From: Clostridia bacterium
GTDB lineage: Bacteria; Bacillota_A; Clostridia; Oscillospirales; CAG-272
Length of the DNA: 6,202 nucleotides
Reading direction: 5' to 3'
Assembly: GCA_017411885.1 (NCBI GenBank)
Contig: JAFQPF010000096.1
Location: 1 to 6,202, forward strand
Below the pieces are notes generated by a model, which was not told where the DNA came from, ran no database searches, and worked only from the letters and a program-made list of their open reading frames with translations. Position numbers and translations under genes: made by a program. The first letter of the stretch is position 1. The number at the start of each line of letters is the position of its first letter. This document shows, in pieces, positions 1 through 5,033 of this stretch.

Positions 1-30
1 CAGCGAGACTTGAGGGTGGCGCTTAAGCTT

Positions 31-567
31 ATGGGGTGCTTCGTGAATAAAAAATATACGATTCATATTCTGTCGGTCACGGTAATAGACGGAGAAACCT
101 TTGATTTGCCGCCCGGGCAGAACGCAATTATCGTTTGCTCGGACTACAAAAACGACTACGTTTATCAGTGTTTGCCGGAAAATATACTTGTTATGGACTT
201 TCCCGATGTTGAAGACAAAAACTATCCGGGCGCCTTCAACAGTGCTCACGCGAGAAAAATAATTGGTTTTATAAGCGCCCTGTCTGAACAGGTAACCGAT
301 ATATACGTCTGTTGCAGCGAGGGAGCTTCGCGAAGCCCGGCGATTGCCGCGGCAATTCTCAGAATGTCCGGCAGAAGCGATAAGGCTGTGTGGTGCAATC
401 CGTATTATAAGCCTAACGCACTGGTGTATTCGCGGTTATGCCATGAGTGCGGATTACCGGTAACGGCTTTTTCCGTGAAGTTGCGTACTATTATCAACAG
501 GAGAGCATTCGAGAAGGAAAAAAACGGAAGAAAATCCCGGTACGAGCGCTGGCAGATACTTTATTAG
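31..567 (+). CDS. Dual-specificity/tyrosine phosphatase-like protein
   Basis: Small cytoplasmic protein (178 aa from the ATG at 31) with the cysteine-phosphatase signature CX5R: Cys95 (codon 313-315), then S-E-G-A-S, then Arg101 (codon 331-333), followed by Ser. In this superfamily the Cys is the nucleophile and the Arg holds the phosphate. Asp56, Asp59 and Asp62, in the segment DFPDVED about 35 residues upstream, are candidates for the general acid. The later stretch YKPNALVYSRL resembles the 'PN..VY' segment I recall from bacterial tyrosine-phosphatase-like proteins. The C-terminus is a basic tail. There is no signal peptide or membrane segment. The start is uncertain: a GAGGG at 12-16 lies 14 bases before the ATG, GTG codons at 16 and 43 are alternatives, and the frame is open to the left edge, so the gene could begin outside the window. 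The substrate is unknown. It probably shares a transcript with the membrane protein 38 bases downstream. Confidence 0.8.
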   Translation: MGCFVNKKYTIHILSVTVIDGETFDLPPGQNAIIVCSDYKNDYVYQCLPENILVMDFPDVEDKNYPGAFNSAHARKIIGFISALSEQVTDIYVCCSEGASRSPAIAAAILRMSGRSDKAVWCNPYYKPNALVYSRLCHECGLPVTAFSVKLRTIINRRAFEKEKNGRKSRYERWQILY

Positions 568-590
568 AGAGTGCACGATATTTATTAAAA

Positions 591-596
591 AAGGAG
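591..596 (+). promoter_or_regulatory. Ribosome binding site that sets the membrane-protein start
   Basis: AAGGAG lies 9 bases before the ATG at 606. It decides between this start and an upstream in-frame ATG at 447, which would overlap the phosphatase gene by 121 bases and add a charged, non-membrane leader. Confidence 0.8.
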
Positions 597-605
597 CTTG
601 TTTAT

Positions 606-1184
606 ATGACGATGGACGGTATATTTACGACATTTGCTTTTTCGGCATTGTTCGGACTTATCAGGCTTGTGGCAATAGTAGCGATTATCATTATTCTGAT
701 AGTAAAAATGATAAGATCATTAAGAAAAAATAGTTCAGTAAGAAAGAAAAAGGCTATAACGATATCGGTGATTTGCATTATTATAGCAGCGGCATCGTTT
801 GTATTTAATATGGGGTGGTTCAGATGTATTATGCTTTGGATGCTGATTCCGGTGATTCATCCGATATTGTTGTTTGCCACGAATCTGTATGCTGCACAGT
901 ATACAGATGAATCTTCAACGCTTAAGCTGACAAACCGTCTTTTCATTATTACCTATATTGCTTTTTGGGCATTGTTCCCGGATTTTGGAGATATAGGACC
1001 TACATATTTTCTCTTTGGTCTGGTGCGCAACAGAGCATTATCATATATCGCCTTCGCGCTCTCCGGAATCGCAGGCTCAGCGCATATAATACTTTTTATC
1101 GTACAGCTTGTACAGTTCTTTATGATAAAGAAAAGGGCGAAGAACAGCATTCCCGAATCTGACTCAAATCCGGGCGAAGGGTGA
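606..1184 (+). CDS. Unrecognised multi-pass membrane protein
   Basis: A 192-residue protein of unknown function, which I do not assign to a family. About five membrane segments are visible: residues 6-34, 50-67, 72-94, 111-126 (with a shorter hydrophobic stretch at 131-140) and 146-173. The loop between the first two is strongly basic (K and R at 34-49). The tail after residue 174 is also basic at first, then acidic and serine/proline-rich. By the positive-inside rule the loop after segment 1 is probably cytoplasmic. No catalytic motif, metal site or transporter signature was found. The start at 606 is chosen for its good ribosome binding site and because it avoids a long overlap. The 38-base gap behind the phosphatase gene suggests co-transcription. 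Proline codons are mostly CCG, as in the phosphatase and unlike pheS. No convincing terminator follows the stop codon. It is confidently a gene; its function is open. Confidence 0.75.
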   Translation: MTMDGIFTTFAFSALFGLIRLVAIVAIIIILIVKMIRSLRKNSSVRKKKAITISVICIIIAAASFVFNMGWFRCIMLWMLIPVIHPILLFATNLYAAQYTDESSTLKLTNRLFIITYIAFWALFPDFGDIGPTYFLFGLVRNRALSYIAFALSGIAGSAHIILFIVQLVQFFMIKKRAKNSIPESDSNPGEG

Positions 1185-1192
1185 TTAAGAAG

Positions 1193-1279
1193 TTGACAGG
1201 AACAGGCTTTTGATCCGCTGGCTTGAAACCCAAAATCTCACATATATATGCCAAAAACCTTGACATTAGCACGGTTTTG
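1193..1279 (+). repeat. Imperfect direct repeat upstream of pheS
   Basis: Two 20-base segments, 1193-1212 and 1260-1279, match at 15 of 20 positions. Both begin TTGACA and end TTTTG. The second copy contains the pheS -35 box and most of the spacer. The first copy has no -10 box at 17 bases (CGCTGG there), so it is not a promoter itself. It could be a duplicated binding site or chance. Confidence 0.3.
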
Positions 1280-1288
1280 TGGTAAAAT
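1260..1288 (+). promoter_or_regulatory. Sigma-A promoter for pheST
   Basis: A perfect -35 box TTGACA (1260-1265) is followed by a 17-base spacer and the -10 box TAAAAT (1283-1288). A TG dinucleotide at 1280-1281 gives an extended -10. Transcription should begin near 1295, leaving an untranslated leader of about 35 bases before the pheS start. A second TATAAT at 1303-1308 lacks a good -35 box. The layout predicts strong, constitutive expression. The leader is too short for a T-box or a leader-peptide attenuator. Confidence 0.85.
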
Positions 1289-1317
1289 AATCTGTAAAAT
1301 TGTATAATAATAGTAGT

Positions 1318-1323
1318 AAGGAG
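1318..1323 (+). promoter_or_regulatory. Ribosome binding site for pheS
   Basis: AAGGAG lies 6 bases before the ATG at 1330. It rules out the in-frame TTG at 1300, which would lie just after the predicted transcription start and has no ribosome binding site. Confidence 0.85.
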
Positions 1324-1329
1324 TTTGCT

Positions 1330-2367
1330 ATGAAAGATAAATTAGACGCTCTGCTTCGTGAGGGTACTGCCCGCATTGAAGCGGCTCAGTCCGAAGCCGA
1401 GCTTCAGGAGGTTAAGGGTGAGCTTCTCGGTAAGCAGGGAAGCATTACCGAGCTTCTTAAGGAAATACCCAAGCTCGATATCTCTCTTCGCCCCGAAATG
1501 GGTAAGGCTGTAAACAACGTAAAGGCGTTGCTCACAGAGCAGATCGAGGGCAGACGTGAGGCTCTTAAGCTTAAGGCTTCCGAAATATCCCCCGATTTTG
1601 ACTGCACAGTCCCCGGATTTGAACCCAAGATCGGCGGTCTTCATCCTATCACACAGATGTGCTATGACTTAAACGATGCATTCCGCTCAATGGGCTTTGA
1701 GGTCTTCTCGGGCCCCGAGATCACAAGCGAATACTACGCTTTTGACAACCTCAATTTCCCGCCTAACCATCCTGCAAGAGAAAGCATGGATACCTATTGG
1801 CTTGAGGGACACGATTCGGGCGAAGCTAACGACAAGCTTTGTTTGCGCCCTCACCTTACAGGTGACAGCGTGCGCTATATGCTCACACACAAGCCGCCCT
1901 ACCGCTTCGTATATCCCGGCAGAGTTTACAGAAACGAAACCACAGATGCCCGCCACGAGCGCGCATTTTTCCAGTACGAGGCACTTATCGTTGATAAGGA
2001 CTTTACCTATACCGCCGGTAAGGTTATGATAAAGAGCATCCTTTCCAAGGTGTTCGGCAAGGACGTTCCTGTACGCATGAGAGCAGGCTTTTTCCCGTTT
2101 GTTGAGCCCGGCTTTGAAATCGATATGGGATGTCTTGTGTGCGGCGGCAAGGGCTGCAGCGTGTGCAAGCATGTGGGTTGGATAGAAATTATGCCTGGCG
2201 GAACGCCTCACCCCAACGTACTTCGTGCGGCAGGACTTGATCCCGACGAATACACGGGCTTCTATGTAAATATCGGTCTTGACAGACTTGTTATGATGCG
2301 TTACGGTGTTGATGACGTTCGTCTTTTCCACAGCACTGATCTGCGTTTCTTAAAGCAGTTCCATTAA
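1330..2367 (+). CDS. pheS: Phenylalanine--tRNA ligase alpha subunit
   Basis: Catalytic subunit (345 aa, a usual length) of the cytoplasmic alpha2-beta2 enzyme that activates phenylalanine with ATP and attaches it to tRNA-Phe. Residues 1-85 form the N-terminal coiled-coil arm that contacts tRNA. Residues 95-345 are the class II core: GPEI (128-131), HPAR (147-150), the motif 2 segment GRVYRNE (197-203), FFPFVEPG (254-261), motif 3 GLDRL (316-320) and the terminal LRFLKQF. A CxxC-x4-CxxC group (Cys268, 271, 276, 279) sits in an insertion that I recall from other Firmicute PheS. Gln215 and Glu217 match the phenylalanine-binding Q/E pair. Other pocket positions are unusual: the common THTS is PHLT (174-177), the common FHQxEG is FFQYEA, and the position equal to E. 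coli Ala294 is Tyr312. It stands alone beside pheT behind its own promoter, so it is most likely the working enzyme. Confidence 0.97.
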   Translation: MKDKLDALLREGTARIEAAQSEAELQEVKGELLGKQGSITELLKEIPKLDISLRPEMGKAVNNVKALLTEQIEGRREALKLKASEISPDFDCTVPGFEPKIGGLHPITQMCYDLNDAFRSMGFEVFSGPEITSEYYAFDNLNFPPNHPARESMDTYWLEGHDSGEANDKLCLRPHLTGDSVRYMLTHKPPYRFVYPGRVYRNETTDARHERAFFQYEALIVDKDFTYTAGKVMIKSILSKVFGKDVPVRMRAGFFPFVEPGFEIDMGCLVCGGKGCSVCKHVGWIEIMPGGTPHPNVLRAAGLDPDEYTGFYVNIGLDRLVMMRYGVDDVRLFHSTDLRFLKQFH

Positions 2368-2372
2368 GGAGG
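2366..2372 (+). promoter_or_regulatory. pheT ribosome binding site overlapping the pheS stop
   Basis: AAGGAGG begins on the last two bases of the pheS TAA stop and lies 8 bases before the pheT ATG. Ribosomes ending pheS therefore sit on this site, which should help keep the two subunits in balance. Confidence 0.85.
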
Positions 2373-2380
2373 AAAGAAGA

Positions 2381-4813
2381 ATGAAATTATCACTTAACTG
2401 GATAAAGGATTACGTAAAGCTTCCCGAGGATATGGACCTTACAAGGCTTGCGTATGACCTCACTATGTCAACCGTTGAGGTTGAGGGCGTTGAAAATCTT
2501 GCAGAAAGATTTGATAAGATAATTGTCGGCGAGATCAAAGAGGTGCTTGTGCATCCCAATGCGGACAAGCTCCGCGTATGCCGAGTAGATATCGGCGGCG
2601 AGATCAAGGACATCGTATGCGGCGGCTCCAATCTTGAAGCCGGAATGAAGGTAGTCGTTGCCTGCCCCGGCGCAATGGTGCGCTGGCACGGCGAGGGCGA
2701 GCCTGTGGAAATTAAGAACGCAAAGCTTCGCGGAGTTGAAAGCTTCGGTATGATCTGTGCGTCTGTTGAGGTAGGCCTTGCCGATCTTTTCCCGGCGGCA
2801 GAGGAGCACGAGATAATGGACGTTACCTCGCTCGGTATAGCGGCAGGTACACCTATCTCAGAAGCTCTTGAGCTTGACGATATCCTTCTTGAAATTGACA
2901 ATAAATCGATGACAAACCGTCCCGACCTCTGGGGCCATTACGGTATCGCGAGAGAGCTTGCGGCTCTTTACGATCTTGAGCTTGTGGAGTTTGACAAATA
3001 TACTCCCGAGGTAAGCGAAGAGGTTGATGTAAGAATAATTGATGCAGAGCGTTGCCCGAGATACATCGGCGCGAAGATCGAAGGACTTGCTGTAAAGCCC
3101 TCACCCTTCAAGATGCAGAGCCGTATCTGGAGAGTGGGTATGCGCCCGATCAACGCACTTGTTGATATTACAAACTACGTAATGCTTGCGACAGGTCAGC
3201 CTACGCACGTGTTTGACAAAAACCATATAATCGACCACATTGAGGTAAGGCGCGCACACGACGGCGAAAAGTTGCAGCTTCTCAATGACAAGGACCTTGT
3301 GCTTTCAAGTGACGATCTTGTTATCGCAGACGCAGAGGGTGCTGTTGCACTTGCCGGCGTTATGGGTGGCGCAAAGGATTCGGTTCTTCCCGAAACAGAC
3401 AGCGTTATCCTTGAGGTGGCAAACTTTGAATCCCGCGGTGTCCGCAGAACGGCACTTCGTTACGATAACCGTACCGAGTCCTCCTCGCGCTATGAAAAGG
3501 CTGTTGACCCCGAACGCTGCGATCAGGCACTTTCGCTTGCGATGAAGCTTTTTGCTGAGCTTTTCCCCGAAATGAAGGTTACTGCATTTAAGGATCAGTA
3601 CGTAAAGAAGCTTGAGAAAAAAGAGATCGACGTTGAATTTGACTGGCTCGACAGACGTCTTGGCAAGCGTATTCCTCAGGAGATCGTTGCAAAGAAACTC
3701 GGCATTATGGGCTATGACGTTACCTTCTCGGAAAGCGGTATGCATATCGTCGTTCCGACCTGGCGTTCTACAGGCGACGTTTCCATCAAGGCTGACATTA
3801 TGGAAGAAGTAGCGCGTATGTACGGCTACGAAAACTTTGAGGCAACAACTATTACGACCTCCTTTGACGGCGCGATAAATCAGCTTGATGTCGATCTTGT
3901 ACGTAAGATCAAGGAATACCTCGCTTTCCGTTGCAATATGCAGGAAATATTCACCTACCCCTGGATGACAGAGGAATTTGTAAATGCGCTCATGCCCGAC
4001 ACAAACGGCATACTTGCTCTTGCAACTCCCCCTGCACCCACAGAAAAATATATCCGTTCATCTCTTCTTCCCAACATTTGTAAGGCGATAGTGAAGAACG
4101 AGCGCAACTTTGATGAATTTGATATCTTCGAGGAAGCGCAGGTGTTTATAGACAGCGATTATACAAACGAATATAAGGGAGAAAAGCTTCCCGCGCAGAA
4201 GAAGCATCTCGGATGTGCGTTTGTCGGCTCACCTGATAATATTACGGAGCTTTTCCGCCGTGCAAAGGGCGTTATCGGCTCAATGCCTCGCTTTACGCAT
4301 ATGGAAGGCTTTACCTTCGAAAAGAATGAAAAGCCTTATTGGGCAGATGAGACCGTATGGCTCAATATTATGCTTAACGGCAAAAAGATCGGTGATCTCG
4401 CGCTTCTTTCAAAGAAGTCAGCACTTGCCTGCGGCATAAAGGTGCTTTCGGCAATACTCGTTGAGCTTGATATGGATGCTCTTGTACCCTTTAAGTCGAG
4501 AACAAACAGCTTTGTTCACACTCCCGAATTCCCGATAAACGAGTACGACATCTCCTTCCTTGTGGATTCGTCTGTAAAGTGGGATGAGATCTATTCTTGT
4601 GTAATGAGCAAGAAAAATGAGCTTCTCCGCGATCTGCTTTTCGTTGACGAATATAAGGGCAAGCAGATCCCCGAGGGCAAAAAATCGATCACACTCAGAC
4701 TCCTTATCGGCTCTGACGAAAAGACGCTTACAGGTGCTGAGATCGAGGCTGTTGCAAACAGCGCGCTTAAGAAGCTTAATAAGAACATTGGCGCGGATAT
4801 TCGTACCGTATAA
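2381..4813 (+). CDS. pheT: Phenylalanine--tRNA ligase beta subunit
   Basis: Beta subunit (810 aa, close to the usual ~800) of the same enzyme. It binds tRNA-Phe and removes tyrosine wrongly attached to it. Domains in order: N-terminal B1 piece (1-40, MKLSLNWIKDYV typical), EMAP-like tRNA-binding fold (44-150, with VHPNADKLRVCRVD and NAKLRGVESFGMICA), B3/B4 editing module (about 215-395, with PINALVDITNYVM and the glycine-rich ALAGVMGG at 323-330), B5 (405-480), the catalytic-like core that has lost aminoacylation function (485-700), and the ferredoxin-fold anticodon-binding domain (712-810). In the last domain the usual arginines before the conserved Asp are replaced by Glu721-Tyr722. The gene starts 13 bases after pheS with a strong ribosome binding site and is followed by a terminator, so pheST is a two-gene operon. 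No frameshift or truncation is seen. Confidence 0.98.
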   Translation: MKLSLNWIKDYVKLPEDMDLTRLAYDLTMSTVEVEGVENLAERFDKIIVGEIKEVLVHPNADKLRVCRVDIGGEIKDIVCGGSNLEAGMKVVVACPGAMVRWHGEGEPVEIKNAKLRGVESFGMICASVEVGLADLFPAAEEHEIMDVTSLGIAAGTPISEALELDDILLEIDNKSMTNRPDLWGHYGIARELAALYDLELVEFDKYTPEVSEEVDVRIIDAERCPRYIGAKIEGLAVKPSPFKMQSRIWRVGMRPINALVDITNYVMLATGQPTHVFDKNHIIDHIEVRRAHDGEKLQLLNDKDLVLSSDDLVIADAEGAVALAGVMGGAKDSVLPETDSVILEVANFESRGVRRTALRYDNRTESSSRYEKAVDPERCDQALSLAMKLFAELFPEMKVTAFKDQYVKKLEKKEIDVEFDWLDRRLGKRIPQEIVAKKLGIMGYDVTFSESGMHIVVPTWRSTGDVSIKADIMEEVARMYGYENFEATTITTSFDGAINQLDVDLVRKIKEYLAFRCNMQEIFTYPWMTEEFVNALMPDTNGILALATPPAPTEKYIRSSLLPNICKAIVKNERNFDEFDIFEEAQVFIDSDYTNEYKGEKLPAQKKHLGCAFVGSPDNITELFRRAKGVIGSMPRFTHMEGFTFEKNEKPYWADETVWLNIMLNGKKIGDLALLSKKSALACGIKVLSAILVELDMDALVPFKSRTNSFVHTPEFPINEYDISFLVDSSVKWDEIYSCVMSKKNELLRDLLFVDEYKGKQIPEGKKSITLRLLIGSDEKTLTGAEIEAVANSALKKLNKNIGADIRTV

Positions 4814-4827
4814 GCTTAGTAAAACAG

Positions 4828-4858
4828 AAAAGGCAACCATCCGGTTGCCTTTTTGTTT
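4828..4858 (+). terminator. Intrinsic terminator of pheST
   Basis: A GC-rich stem of GGCAACC (4832-4838) and GGTTGCC (4843-4849) closes a four-base ATCC loop. It is extended by A-T pairs on both sides and followed by a T-rich tract (4850-4859, broken by one G). It begins 15 bases after the pheT stop. The upstream A-rich side could also work on the other strand, but no minus-strand gene is seen. Confidence 0.93.
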
Positions 4859-4935
4859 TGTTGATGACATAGGATATACTTTAAGTGCAGTATTGTGTGG
4901 CGTTAATACATATAGTATCAAAAATTAATAGTTTG

Positions 4936-4964
4936 TTAATAAACGAGTGATATACTATTATAAT
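4936..4964 (+). promoter_or_regulatory. Probable promoter of the HD-GYP gene
   Basis: A -35-like TTAATA (4936-4941, four of six consensus bases) and a perfect -10 TATAAT (4959-4964) are 17 bases apart. Transcription would start near 4971 and give a leader of about 60 bases. A second TATAAT at 4969-4974 has no good -35 box. The strong terminator just upstream implies that this gene needs its own promoter. The region is AT-rich, so chance matches are likely and the exact start is uncertain. Confidence 0.5.
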
Positions 4965-4987
4965 ATAGTATAATGCCTGTATTATAC
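4951..4987. repeat. Two overlapping inverted repeats at the promoter
   Basis: The first repeat has 8-base arms TATACTAT (4951-4958) and ATAGTATA (4965-4972) around the -10 TATAAT. The second has 7-base arms GTATAAT (4968-4974) and ATTATAC (4981-4987) around GCCTGT. They share bases 4968-4972, so both cannot form hairpins at once. Their place over the -10 and likely start site suits a repressor operator. AT-rich sequence raises the chance of accidental symmetry. Confidence 0.5.
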
Positions 4988-5033
4988 GATTTTGAAGCAT
5001 ATTAATTCGTAATTATTTAAGGAGACGTTGATA

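Noticed and set aside
447..605. Upstream extension of the membrane-protein frame from an ATG at 447
   Set aside because: It overlaps the phosphatase gene by 121 bases and has a highly charged translation. The ATG at 606 has a clear ribosome binding site.
1193..1221. Second promoter starting with TTGACA at 1193
   Set aside because: There is no -10-like sequence at 16-18 bases. The bases at the expected place read CGCTGG.
1687..2331. Minus-strand frame of 214 codons inside pheS
   Set aside because: It lies antisense to conserved PheS motifs, its translation resembles no protein family, and it has no promoter. It is a product of codon bias.
4418..4921. Minus-strand frame of 167 codons across the end of pheT
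   Set aside because: It is a shadow of pheT. It crosses the terminator, and its start region shows no ribosome binding site or recognisable protein.
4965..5033. Possible c-di-GMP riboswitch before the HD-GYP gene
   Set aside because: The leader is only about 60 bases, very AT-rich, and shows no two-helix GEMM-like structure or terminator.
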